Of a stretch of DNA of 64,000 nt, positions 50,867 through 61,200 are shown piece after piece (within the stretch, counting starts at the first letter, position 1; the number at the start of each line of letters is the position of its first letter). The stretch spans positions 372,001-436,000 of the forward strand of contig NZ_VTAV01000002.1 in assembly GCF_008180195.1 (NCBI RefSeq), read 5' to 3'. A program made the position numbers and the translations under genes. The DNA is from Sphingobacterium phlebotomi (GTDB lineage Bacteria > Bacteroidota > Bacteroidia > Sphingobacteriales > Sphingobacteriaceae). Under the pieces are notes generated by a model, which worked only from the letters and a program-made list of their open reading frames with translations, was not told where the DNA came from and did not search any database.

Positions 50867-53800
50867 ATGTATAAAAAAACTACCGTATGGCAATGCGGTC
50901 TATCTCATTGTTTTCTAAAAAAACTAATCATTATGAAGCTTAGTTTTATTCTTCTGATAGTGACTTTCTTTCAGGCAAATGCAATGACATTTGCACAGAA
51001 AGTGAGTATGAAAGTTACGAAAGCACCCCTTAACACGGTGTTTTACGAGTTCTCTAAACAGACCGGCTATAACTTTGTGGCAGATGCCAACTTGTCTAAG
51101 AAAATCCGTACGGTTTCTGTTGACCTACGGGATGTCGCATTAAAAGAAGCCATTGAAAAGTGTTTTGCCGGAATCGCCGTTGATATGGTGCTTAATGAGG
51201 AGCATAAGACGGTGTTCATTAAGGAGGTGCCGAGAGCGAAAACGGAGAAGCGGAGGGTAGAAGCAAAAGAGGTGCAGCAACATAGTGTCTCCGGTACTGT
51301 ACGCACCCCTGACAACCAACCAATGCAAGGTGTCAGTATCGGAGTGCGAAATAAATCGACCAGTACCGTTACGGATACGCAAGGGAATTACAATATAGCT
51401 GTCAGCCCGGGGGATACGCTTTCTTATTCTTTTGTTGGTTATACGACACAACTGCAACCAGTCCGAAATCGGGAGCATGTAGATGTGGTGTTGCAACCTA
51501 TGGAGGAAGCTATCGATGATGTGGTGGTCATCGGATATGGTACCGCTCGACGAAGTGATATTACAGGAGCTGTCAGCAGTTTAGGAGAGAAAGATTTCAA
51601 TAAAGGGGTAAACACCTCGCCAGAACAACTATTAGCAGGCAAGGTAGCTGGTGTTCAGGTTGTGCAAAGCAGCGGTGAGCCGGGAGGAGGAATTTCGGTG
51701 AACGTCAGAGGGACGGGTTCCATCAACGCAGGCAATTCTCCACTATATGTTGTCGATGGATTCCCTATTGATAACTCCGTGACTGTAAACGGTACCGGAG
51801 CTAACTTTACAGGGATGCGATCAGCCAGAAATCCGTTAAATGCGATTAATCCCAATGATATTGCTTCTATTGAAGTTCTGAAAGATGCTTCGGCAACAGC
51901 TATTTACGGATCTCGAGGAGCGAACGGTGTGGTGTTGATTACGACCAAACGTGGAAAATCAGACGGCCTAAAAGTAGATTATGATGTTTATTATGGTATT
52001 CAGAATGTACAACGCGACATAGACATCCTAAATACCGGGCAATATCGTGATGTTATTAACGGGATTATTGATGCAGGAGGTGGCACACCCGATCAACGAG
52101 TTGAAAATACCGAGCATTCTACAGATTGGCTAGGGTTGATGTATCATAAAAATGCACCGGTTCAGAACCATAACTTATCGTTTTCAGGAGGCAATGAGCG
52201 TACGAAATACCATACCTCACTAAACTATTATGATCAAGATGGTTTGTTGATCAATTCAGATAACAAACGCTATAGTGCTCGGTTAAATTTAGAGCATACA
52301 GGTTCCAATTTTAAATTTGGAGCCAACATGACAAGCTCTTATATAAAGGATAATTATGTGGCGAACGGTATGGATTTAAATGAGCGAGCCGGTATTATCT
52401 ATGCGGCAATTGCGTATAATCCCACTCTTCCTGTGTACGATGCCAACGGCATATATACGCTCTCTCCTGATATGAATATTGATAACCCATTGGCTATCGC
52501 AAATGGTAAGACCTCTCAGTCTAATTTGTATAGAACGCTTGGAACCGTTTATGGGGAGATTAATTTTTTGAATGATTTTACTGCAAAATTGAATATCGGT
52601 GCTGATATTTCGAATCAAAGAAGGGATACATACGTCGATAGACAGACGATAGAAGGGCGATCTAATGAAGGTATTGCCAGTATTTTAGAAGGTTCGCGTA
52701 CCAGTTACCTGAGTGAGTTTACGGTAGGTTATAAAAAGAAAATGGATATACACGATTTGAATGTAATCCTAGGTGTTACGGGTCAACAGTTTAACTATCT
52801 TTCGTCTTCTTCCCAAGGAAGTGGATTTTCTTCTGATGCGACCAAAACCGATAACATGGGGTTAGCCGATCCGACTAAATTTATCGTCGGTAGTTCCCGA
52901 ACTAGAAATAGCCTGTTGTCTTACTTAGGTAGAGCCAATTATAATTTAATGGATAAATACTTACTGACGGCTTCTTTACGGATTGACGGTTCCTCTCGAT
53001 TTGGAGAAAATAATCGATTTGGTGTTTTCCCATCGTTTGCATTTGGTTGGAAACTGGATCAAGAGGAGTTTATCCAAAATATGGATGTTTTTAATACACT
53101 TAAGCTGAGAAGTAGCTGGGGGCGAACCGGAAATCAGGAAATCGGTAACTATCAGTCGATGTCGACTTATGCTACAGGACAAAAGGCTGTTATTGGAGAA
53201 ATTCAGGTCAGTACAACAACACCTAGCCGGATAGCGAATCCGGATTTGAAATGGGAAACGTCAGAACAGCTGAATTTTGGATTGGATTTCGGATTCTTAC
53301 AAAACCGTATATCGGGCAGTATCGATTGGTTTTACAAAGATACCAAAGATATGTTGTTGAACTTGGCGGTACCGCGGACAACCGGGTTTTCGACCATGAT
53401 GACGAATGTCGGTGCAGTGAGAAATAAGGGCGTAGAACTGATGCTGAATTCGCAGAATACAACAGGAGCCGTATTATGGGAAAGTACCTTGAATTTTGCT
53501 TGGTTGAAGAATGAGGTAAGAGACCTCGGTTCCAATACAATTATTTACTCCGGGGCTGCAGGTGGCGTGTCTAATATTTCCGTAATCGAGGTGGGATTGC
53601 CCATGTATTCTTTTTTTGGCTACCAAATCGATGGCATATGGCAAGCTACAGACGATTTTTCGGTAACGAACGATCCGGTTGCTGCAGGTGATTTCAAATA
53701 TCGGGATATCAATGGCGATGGTGTTGTGAATGCAGACGATCGTGTCGTACTGGGAAATTCTTTTCCAAAATATACCGCCTCCCTAACGAATAATATCGAT

Positions 53801-54256
53801 TATAAGAACTTTAACTTGAATATTTTTATGGATGGTGTGTTCGGCGTAGATATGTTGAACAATAACTTAGTTGATACGTATTTTCCGGCTAACCTCAAAA
53901 GGAATAGATTGGCGGAACCTATGCTGAATAGGTGGACGGAAGATAACCCTTCGACCGTATATCCTTCTTTTGTTAACCCGAACGGACAAGGAAAGAAAGA
54001 AGTGAACTCTTATACGGTAGAGGATGCTAGTTTTATCCGTCTAAATACAGTGAAGCTTGGATACACGTTTTCGCTAACAAATACGAGATATGTGAAAGGG
54101 GTAAATCTCTTTTTGGTCGGACAGAATCTCGCTATGATTACAAAATATACAGGCTACGATCCGTCAATAAATCCAAATGGTAGTGGTGCTCGTATTGATT
54201 GGAACGCTTATCCTACTGCTCGTACGTTTATGTTTGGTGTCAATTTAAGTCTATAG
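50867..54256 (+). CDS. SusC/RagA TonB-dependent transporter with STN signalling domain, module 1
   Basis: 1129 aa. Signal peptide after a short lead (KLSFILLIVTFFQANAMTFAQ), STN domain (about 45-120; APLNTVFYEFSKQTGYNFV...LKEAIEKCF), carboxypeptidase-D-regulatory-like domain (about 140-220), TonB-box region DDVVVIGYGTA, plug (about 235-360; VRGTGSINAGNSPLYVVDGFP, LKDASATAIYGSRGANG) and barrel ending MFGVNLSL. The STN domain contacts FecR in the periplasm. Substrate unknown; SusC transporters carry oligosaccharides or peptides. Confidence 0.95.
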   Translation: MYKKTTVWQCGLSHCFLKKLIIMKLSFILLIVTFFQANAMTFAQKVSMKVTKAPLNTVFYEFSKQTGYNFVADANLSKKIRTVSVDLRDVALKEAIEKCFAGIAVDMVLNEEHKTVFIKEVPRAKTEKRRVEAKEVQQHSVSGTVRTPDNQPMQGVSIGVRNKSTSTVTDTQGNYNIAVSPGDTLSYSFVGYTTQLQPVRNREHVDVVLQPMEEAIDDVVVIGYGTARRSDITGAVSSLGEKDFNKGVNTSPEQLLAGKVAGVQVVQSSGEPGGGISVNVRGTGSINAGNSPLYVVDGFPIDNSVTVNGTGANFTGMRSARNPLNAINPNDIASIEVLKDASATAIYGSRGANGVVLITTKRGKSDGLKVDYDVYYGIQNVQRDIDILNTGQYRDVINGIIDAGGGTPDQRVENTEHSTDWLGLMYHKNAPVQNHNLSFSGGNERTKYHTSLNYYDQDGLLINSDNKRYSARLNLEHTGSNFKFGANMTSSYIKDNYVANGMDLNERAGIIYAAIAYNPTLPVYDANGIYTLSPDMNIDNPLAIANGKTSQSNLYRTLGTVYGEINFLNDFTAKLNIGADISNQRRDTYVDRQTIEGRSNEGIASILEGSRTSYLSEFTVGYKKKMDIHDLNVILGVTGQQFNYLSSSSQGSGFSSDATKTDNMGLADPTKFIVGSSRTRNSLLSYLGRANYNLMDKYLLTASLRIDGSSRFGENNRFGVFPSFAFGWKLDQEEFIQNMDVFNTLKLRSSWGRTGNQEIGNYQSMSTYATGQKAVIGEIQVSTTTPSRIANPDLKWETSEQLNFGLDFGFLQNRISGSIDWFYKDTKDMLLNLAVPRTTGFSTMMTNVGAVRNKGVELMLNSQNTTGAVLWESTLNFAWLKNEVRDLGSNTIIYSGAAGGVSNISVIEVGLPMYSFFGYQIDGIWQATDDFSVTNDPVAAGDFKYRDINGDGVVNADDRVVLGNSFPKYTASLTNNIDYKNFNLNIFMDGVFGVDMLNNNLVDTYFPANLKRNRLAEPMLNRWTEDNPSTVYPSFVNPNGQGKKEVNSYTVEDASFIRLNTVKLGYTFSLTNTRYVKGVNLFLVGQNLAMITKYTGYDPSINPNGSGARIDWNAYPTARTFMFGVNLSL

Positions 54257-54258
54257 TT

Positions 54259-55731
54259 ATGAAAAGGAATATAAGAAAAAGTTATTTTATCGCTATTCTA
54301 TCCGCTGCAATATGCTTCTCTTCCTGTTCAGGTTTTCTGGAAGAAGAGGTGTTTTCTCAGCTTTCTCCAACAAATTACCTAAAAACAAAAGAGGGACTAA
54401 CGTCGGTATTGTATGAAGGATATGCAAAAGCAGCTAATATGAATAGCAATAATTCTATTTATGTATTAGGACCACAAGAATTCTCTACAGATATTCTCTA
54501 CCAGAGCGGCGATAATGTGGAGGCAACCATAAAAAACCATCGGGATTTTAACTGGGATCCAACGATGGATTTTCTGATTCAGAACTGGGATTCACCTTAT
54601 CAATGTATCCGGAATGCGAATATTGTTCTGGAAAGCTTAGAAGGCTCTGATTTATCGGCGGAGGATAGAGTGTTGTATGAAGCGGAGGCTAAATTCTTAC
54701 GGGCAATTTCCTATTATAAGCTCTACTTTTTCTTTGGACCGGTGCCGTTGAGAACGTCTACTACGCAAGAGTTAAGTTTGGCAAAGGCATCCGAAGATGA
54801 AATCAAAGAATTTATGGAAAGGGAATTGTTGAGTGCTATAGAATCATTGCCTAATCCGGGTAACGAGCCCGAACGATACCGTGCTCATAAAGCTGCAGCA
54901 ATGGGGTTCCTAATCAAATTTTACCTGAATACCAAGCAATGGCAGAAGGCTGATGACTGGACAGCTGAATTTTTGGAATCTTTTAATTACTCCCTTCATG
55001 AGACGTATCAGGATCTCTTTAAGGTGGAGAGCGAAAAGAATAATGAATATATCTGGGTGAGACCAGCAGTGCCTTCGGCAGACAGAGCTACGGCAAATAG
55101 TTGGAGCAATGTGTCATTCCCCGATAATTTTAAGTCGGCCCCGGAGATAGGTTTGGCCTTTCGAAGCACTTGGTTAAATTGGCCAAACGAGTTTCGGATT
55201 TATGACGAATTCTATAACACCTTTGAAAATGCAGATAAACGCAAGAATCTGATGATTACGAAGTATATTAATAATTCCGATCAAGAGATTCTGCTGGCGG
55301 GTAATGATAACATTCGATCATTCAAATATTGGCCGGATGAGAATCATATTGGGGCGGCTCATGGCAACGACATTCCAGAAATTCGCTTGGCAGATATCTA
55401 CCTTTCGCGTGCGGAAGCGTTAAACGAACTTCAATTTCCGAGTCAAGAAGCTTTGCAGTACGTTAACTTAGTCAGGCAGCGTGCTGGGCTTGATGATCTG
55501 GAAAGTAGTGATGTGGCGAGTCAGGATGCGATGAGAGACCGGATCCTGTTAGAAAGGGGGCATGAGTTTTATAATGAAGGGCATCGAAGAATGGATATGA
55601 TTAGGCATGGAAAATTCATTTCCGATGCGGTGAGAAGAGGGAAGAATGCACGACCACATCATGTCGTATTTCCTATTCCACAGGTGGTGATCGATTCAGA
55701 TTCGGCGATTGAACAGAATGATAATTTTTAA
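54259..55731 (+). CDS. SusD/RagB lipoprotein, module 1
   Basis: 490 aa. Lipobox CFSSC (Cys about 22), then LEEEVFSQLSPTNYLKTKEG typical of RagB/SusD N-termini. TPR-like core with EAKFLRAISYYKLYFFFGPVPLR (about 150-172) and the C-terminal RLADIYLSRAEALNEL plus LLERGHEFYNEGHRRMDMIRHG. ATG 54259 begins 2 bp after the susC stop; longer frames running into susC are rejected. Partner lid for the preceding SusC. Confidence 0.93.
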   Translation: MKRNIRKSYFIAILSAAICFSSCSGFLEEEVFSQLSPTNYLKTKEGLTSVLYEGYAKAANMNSNNSIYVLGPQEFSTDILYQSGDNVEATIKNHRDFNWDPTMDFLIQNWDSPYQCIRNANIVLESLEGSDLSAEDRVLYEAEAKFLRAISYYKLYFFFGPVPLRTSTTQELSLAKASEDEIKEFMERELLSAIESLPNPGNEPERYRAHKAAAMGFLIKFYLNTKQWQKADDWTAEFLESFNYSLHETYQDLFKVESEKNNEYIWVRPAVPSADRATANSWSNVSFPDNFKSAPEIGLAFRSTWLNWPNEFRIYDEFYNTFENADKRKNLMITKYINNSDQEILLAGNDNIRSFKYWPDENHIGAAHGNDIPEIRLADIYLSRAEALNELQFPSQEALQYVNLVRQRAGLDDLESSDVASQDAMRDRILLERGHEFYNEGHRRMDMIRHGKFISDAVRRGKNARPHHVVFPIPQVVIDSDSAIEQNDNF

Positions 55732-56133
55732 TGAAATAGAGTAATCGCCTATATAGCTATTATCGGCTAATTCTATGTCTTGCAAATAGAAATGTCCAAT
55801 ATATTGCCCTCATTAGATGACAATATATTGGACATTTCTGATAAGTTTTCTGATGAACTTTGCCGACAAATGTCCTATATTTAACTCAGCCAAGGATCTT
55901 ATGTTCCTTATTTTTCCTCTATAAAATAGCCTTTAATGGCAGAGGATGGTGGAAGCTATACATATAAATCTAAACAATCATGAGAGGGATATCCGTTATT
56001 CTATTCTGTAGAAAAAACAGTCAGTTTAATTCAATATAAATTACTTTTTCTTAATAAAGAAGTAATATTGGAATTTTAAGTTTGCGAAGCGATGATGCAT
56101 GGCTTGGAGCCTACTCATAAATAGTTTATTCTA
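55732..56133. other. 402-bp intergenic gap between the two sigma modules
   Basis: Contains the 19-bp perfect inverted repeat at 55788-55839, a degenerate third copy of its arm (AAATGTCC-t-ATAT, 55868-55880) and an AT-rich imperfect dyad ATTACTT...GAAGTAAT near 56041-56068. The promoter of the second sigma gene must lie here, but no TAnnTTTG box at a suitable distance was found. No coding frame. Confidence 0.5.
55788..55839 (+). terminator. Perfect 19-bp inverted repeat, likely terminator of module 1
   Basis: AGAAATGTCCAATATATTG (55788-55806), 14-nt spacer, exact reverse complement (55821-55839). 57 bp past the susD stop. Only a poor T-run follows (GATAAGTTTTC), so termination is plausible but the function is not certain. 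Confidence 0.5.
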
Positions 56134-56742
56134 ATGAAGAAAAATACCGGATCGTATGTTGATTTACCCGAGAACGCCTTAATAGACTTAGTAAAGCAGA
56201 GCGACCAATATGCGTTTCGGGAATTGTATGATAGGTATAGTGGTAAACTATACGGAAATATACAGCGAATGACCAAATCTAGCGATGTCGCTGACGATAT
56301 CTTACAGGTGGTGTTCGTCAAAATCTGGGAAAACCGTTTTGTCATAGATACGGACCGATCCTTCAAATCTTTTATTTATCAAATTGCGCAAAATGCTGTT
56401 TTTGATAACTTCCGAAAAGAAGCAAGACAGCGGGCATTGGCTTCCGCTACCTCACGGCACCGCGAAGAGTTGGAAAACAGCGAATCCCCTATTGAAAAAT
56501 GGCTTGGGCAAAAAGAAGATAAGACCGTATTGGAAAATGCTGTTGAAAAGCTTCCGCCCAGAAGAAGAGAGATTTACCAATTATGTAAACTGGAAGGACT
56601 CACCTATGATCAAGTGAGCAAAATATTGGGAGTTTCCACCTCGACTATCAATGATCATATTGTTAAAGCATCCAAAACACTAAAGGAATACTTACTACAC
56701 ACGCGGTATTATATCCTGCTTTTGTGTTTCTTTATTTTCTAA
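56134..56742 (+). CDS. ECF sigma factor, module 2
   Basis: 202 aa. Region 2: YAFRELYDRYSGKLYGNIQR...DVADDILQVVFVKIWENR (about 23-70), followed by FKSFIYQIAQNAVFDNFRKE. Region 4: LPPRRREIYQLCKLEGLTYD and the recognition helix VSTSTINDHIVKASKTLKEYL. The last 12 residues are nearly all hydrophobic (YYILLLCFFIF), more than in module 1. Its N-terminus and size fit the Bacteroidetes RpoE-like group that pairs with FecR. Confidence 0.9.
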   Translation: MKKNTGSYVDLPENALIDLVKQSDQYAFRELYDRYSGKLYGNIQRMTKSSDVADDILQVVFVKIWENRFVIDTDRSFKSFIYQIAQNAVFDNFRKEARQRALASATSRHREELENSESPIEKWLGQKEDKTVLENAVEKLPPRRREIYQLCKLEGLTYDQVSKILGVSTSTINDHIVKASKTLKEYLLHTRYYILLLCFFIF

Positions 56743-56850
56743 GCAAAAAAACACATACTTCTTGTCAATTCCTCTCTGAAAAAATAAAATGCTATAGAGC
56801 AGATGAAAGTTTCTTTTCAAACGTAATAGGAGAAAAGAAAGAAAAAAAGA

Positions 56851-58059
56851 TTGGAAAAGAAACCACATACCATCATACATCTGTTTCAAAGATTCCTTCA
56901 GAACCGTTGTACTCCCGAGGAGATGAGTCGTCTCTATCATTATTTTGATATAGATGAAAATGAGGAGGTACTGAAAGCAATGATTCTAGAAGAACTGGAT
57001 AAAGGCATAGGTGTGGAAGAAATAGCCGCACAGCGACAGCACCTATCCCATCTTTTCGATCAGATAAATGAAAAAATTGAGGTAAAGAAAAAGAAACCGT
57101 TATATAGACAACTGTTCGCCGGACGATGGACACAGGTGGCAGCAGCGACTCTTCTTGTGACCTTAATCACCGTTTTGTCCTACCGTTATATGAACACGTC
57201 ACCAAAGGAAATGGTCGCAGAATCCACTGCAGAATATCCGCTTCCCGGTACCGATAAAGCGGTGCTTACCTTATTTAACGGCAAACAAGTAGTCCTAGAC
57301 GAGGCTAAACAAGATCAAATCCTGAAAGAGTTCGGCGTCACGGTATCGAACACTTCGGAGGGACTGGTGGTATATCAAGTTGATGAATCCACGACGACCA
57401 CTCGCCATGTCGAAGCGCAGATAAATACCATTAGCACACCGAGAGGTGGGCAGTACCAAATTATACTCGCAGACGGCACCAAGGTTTGGCTGAATGCATC
57501 CTCTTCGCTGGAATTTCCAAGCCATTTTTCCAAAAATAGCCGTAAGGTAAAACTTTCGGGAGAGGCGTATTTTGAAGTCGCACACGATTCTTCCAAGCCT
57601 TTTTCCGTACAAACCGCTGAAAGTGAAGTGGAAGTTCTGGGAACCTCTTTTAACGTGATGGCCTATCCCGACGAGCATAATAGCCAAATTACGTTGTTGA
57701 CAGGCTCCGTTAATGTTAAACGAAAAGAAGAAACCCTGCGCCTAAGTCCGGGACAGCAGGCGGAAATAACACGAGACATAGATGCTATTCGTGTTCATGC
57801 GGTTGATTTAGAATCTATCGTCGCCTGGAAAAACGGTATATTCCTTTTCGATCAATCCGAGCTCTCGCATATTATGCGGCAGATCGAACGGTGGTATAAT
57901 GTCGAAGTTGAATATGTCGATAACATTTCTCCCGTGAAGCTGACCGGTATGGTGTCTCGAAAAGATTCATTAACGCTACTCCTCGATATTTTGGAGAGTG
58001 CCGGCGGCATATACTTTGATATACAGGAAAATAAGATAATGGTCAAACAATCAAAATAA
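56851..58059 (+). CDS. FecR-family anti-sigma factor, module 2
   Basis: 402 aa. TTG start at 56851: the N-terminal sigma-binding helix LFQRFLQNRCTPEEMSRLYH lies before the first in-frame ATG, so that later ATG would truncate a conserved part. Membrane helix at about 96-113 (WTQVAAATLLVTLITVLSY), FecR domain (about 190-300; INTISTPRGGQYQIILADGT, LSGEAYFEVAHDSSKPF, VEVLGTSFNVMAYPDE, LSPGQQAEI) and C-terminal DUF4974 (about 325-402). It lies 108 bp after the sigma gene. Confidence 0.9.
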   Translation: MEKKPHTIIHLFQRFLQNRCTPEEMSRLYHYFDIDENEEVLKAMILEELDKGIGVEEIAAQRQHLSHLFDQINEKIEVKKKKPLYRQLFAGRWTQVAAATLLVTLITVLSYRYMNTSPKEMVAESTAEYPLPGTDKAVLTLFNGKQVVLDEAKQDQILKEFGVTVSNTSEGLVVYQVDESTTTTRHVEAQINTISTPRGGQYQIILADGTKVWLNASSSLEFPSHFSKNSRKVKLSGEAYFEVAHDSSKPFSVQTAESEVEVLGTSFNVMAYPDEHNSQITLLTGSVNVKRKEETLRLSPGQQAEITRDIDAIRVHAVDLESIVAWKNGIFLFDQSELSHIMRQIERWYNVEVEYVDNISPVKLTGMVSRKDSLTLLLDILESAGGIYFDIQENKIMVKQSK

Positions 58060-58098
58060 AAATCTATGTAAAAAGACAAAGTGCTATGAATGAAAAAT

Positions 58099-58122
58099 CC
58101 TTCTCGGTTGCCGCCGAGAAGG
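58099..58122 (+). promoter_or_regulatory. Intercistronic hairpin between fecR and susC, module 2
   Basis: Perfect 9-bp stem CCTTCTCGG / CCGAGAAGG (58099-58107, 58114-58122) with loop TTGCCG, followed by A7 and not T's on the plus strand. As in module 1 it lies about 40 bp after fecR in the leader of susC. Confidence 0.55.
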
Positions 58123-58204
58123 AAAAAAAGTTCGATCAAATTAAACCGCTGCCATTGCCTGTCAGCATATCTTTTTAATAATTAATAATCAAACACTCAA
58201 ATGT

Positions 58205-61200
58205 ATGAAAGAAGTGTTACATTTTAAACTCCGACGGTCTAAAATACCGACGGGCGATGTAATAAGTAATAGAATTTCCTCTCCATTTCGACGAACATTC
58301 TTAATTATGAAGTTTACTGGTATTATACTATTACTATTCAGCATGCACCTCAGCGCTAAGACAGTCGCTCAGCATGTTACTTTAAAAGCTCACAAAGTTA
58401 GCTTGAAGGAAGTTTTTCGGGTGTTAAATAAACAAACCGGATACTATTTTATTTATAATGAAAATATTGTAAAAAGTACGACGCCGATTACGATTGATTT
58501 GCAAAATACAGCCTTAAAAACTGCGCTGGACAATATCCTAGACGACTTAATGTTGTCCTATACAATCAAAGGAAAGACGATTATTCTAGAGAAGAAACGC
58601 GACGTGGTAGCGAGAAACGGACTCGTGCAAACGGATACTGTAGTCGTAAACGGTACAATTTATGATACCCAGCAACCTCCGACACCCTTAGCAGGTGCTA
58701 GCATAACCGTGAAAGGCACGCAGATAAAAACCGTTTCGGATACAAAAGGCAATTTTAGGATTAGTGTCCCCAGCGAAAATGCGATTTTACTGTTCTCCTA
58801 TCTGGGGTATAGCTCACAGGAGAAAAAGGTGGGGAGAGATCGGCAATTGCAAGTTCATCTTATTAAAGAACAATCCAAGTTGGATGAGGTTGTTGTAACG
58901 GCATTGGGTCTAGAAAGGCAAGAGAAAGCCTTGGGCTATTCGGTTACGCAAATCGGGGGCGAGCAGCTGACGGATGCTTTGTCCAATAATTGGACCGATG
59001 CGTTATCGGGAAAAGTGGCTGGAGTGAATCTAGTCCGTTCCGGTGCAGGGCCTACCGGATCAAATAAGATTATACTAAGAGGGGAAAATAACCTAACCGG
59101 AGACAATGATGCTTTGATTGTCGTAGACGGGGTCGTAATCAACAATAGTAGCGGACAAATGACTGGTACCGGAGACGGTTCCTATTTAGGAAGTGATTCT
59201 CCGGTAGATTTTGGGAGTGGATTAAATGATATCAATCCGGAAGATATAGAAAGTGTAAGTGTACTTAAAGGACCAGGGGCTGCTGCGCTATACGGACAGC
59301 GGGGTGCAAATGGAGCGATTATCATCACGACAAAATCAGGGAAACCGCGTGTAAAAGGAATAGGAGTTACCGTAAATTCTAACACTTCTATGGAAGCAAT
59401 TTCTCGCTGGCCGGATTATCAGTATGAATATGGTTCAGGAGCTGAGGGAGTAAACTATTTTTCCTGGGGAAATACGGCGGATGGTTCCAGCACCAGAAGT
59501 TCCAGCGTTGCCTGGGGACCAAAATTTGATGGACAATCGTTTTTTCAATATGATCCCCTGACGCACAAAGGTGCTATAGAAAGAACACCTTGGATACCGT
59601 ATCCAAACAACAGGAAAGACTTCTTCGAAACCGGGAAAACATTTACCAATACCGTTACACTTGATGGAGGAACAGCAAAAACAGCTGTGAGGTTCTCGTT
59701 TACAGATGTAAATAACAAGTGGATTGTACCAAATACGGGCTATAGAAGAAATACCGTTGCACTCTCGGCTAGCCAAAAGGCTACCGATAAGCTACAAATA
59801 TCAACAAAAATAAACTATACGAATAAACGTAGTGATAATTTACCAGCAACAGGTTATAATAACCAAACGGTGATGTATTGGAATATTATGCAAGTCCCTA
59901 ACGGCAACCTTGACTGGTTGAAAGACTATTGGATGCCAGGACTGGAGGGAATAGATCAGAGCTATCCTTTTAGTACTTCGCCCGATAATCCTTATCTTAT
60001 CGTACATGAAATGCTTAATAAGCTTAACCGTAATTCGCTAACCGGGAATGTACAGGCCACGTATGATTTTACCAAAGATCTGAATCTGATGGTGCGTACG
60101 TCGATGGATTTATCGCATGAGAGCCGCTCTGAGCAAAGACCGATGGATACGCAGAAATTTCCTCAAGGGATGTATCGTACGATGAACATCTTTGCTCAAG
60201 AAGTAAATAGCGAATTCCTCTTGAAATATAACGGGAAATTGGGGGATAAATTTGATTTCTCGCTGTCGGGGGGAGGTAGTCGATTGCAAAATCGATATGT
60301 GAAAGACGAACTAAGAGCGAATGCTTTACAATACCCACAAGTGTTCACCTTAGCCAATGCGAGAGACATATTAACCGCGCTACCGTTTAGAAGTGAATAC
60401 AAAATTAACAGTCTGTATGGATTAGCTACGCTTGGATACAATAATTACCTGTTTTTGGATATTACGGCCCGTAATGACTGGAATAGTGTATTGGCAATAC
60501 CGACATCGACAGACAATGTCTCGTTCTTTTATCCATCCGTCAATATGAGCGCGGTCATCTCGGATATGTTTGAATTGCCACAATATGTTTCTTTCGCAAA
60601 ATTAAGAGCATCTTACGCCGGCGTTGGAAGTGGTGGCACGAAAACCTATCAAAATACATATGCCTATTTAATTGCCAATAATTTTTCGGGAGGATTGCTC
60701 AACCCGACAACTTTACCCAATGAATTCTTGAAACCCCAATATACGACAAGCTATGAGCTTGGGGCCGATTTACGATTTTTCAAAAACCGCTTGGGGTTGG
60801 ATATAACCGTTTATAAAGGAGATACGAAAGATCAGATTCTTACGGCCACTTTAGACAGGAGTTCTGGATACAATAATATGGTTGTTAATGGCGGGCTAGT
60901 CAGTAATCGGGGCATTGAGATACAGGCTAATGGTGTGCCGCTGAAAAGCCCAAAAGGACTCAATTGGAAGGTGTTTGCCACTTTTGCGGCCAATGATAAT
61001 AAGGTGGAGCGGCTTACAGATAGTTTGTTTGCTCTCCGGTTACAAAATACGATGTCTGGAAGAGGTTCTATAGAGGCTCGTGTAGGCGGGAATATGAGTG
61101 CTATATACGGACCGGGATATCAACGTTCTCCTGATGGGCAAATCGTTTATGAGGAGGGTTATCCTGTGCTTACCTCAGAACCTATTTATCTGGGAAACAG

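Noticed and set aside
55788..55839. Insertion-sequence or MITE ends
   Set aside because: The arms are only 14 bp apart, there is no target duplication and no transposase; a hairpin is the simpler reading.
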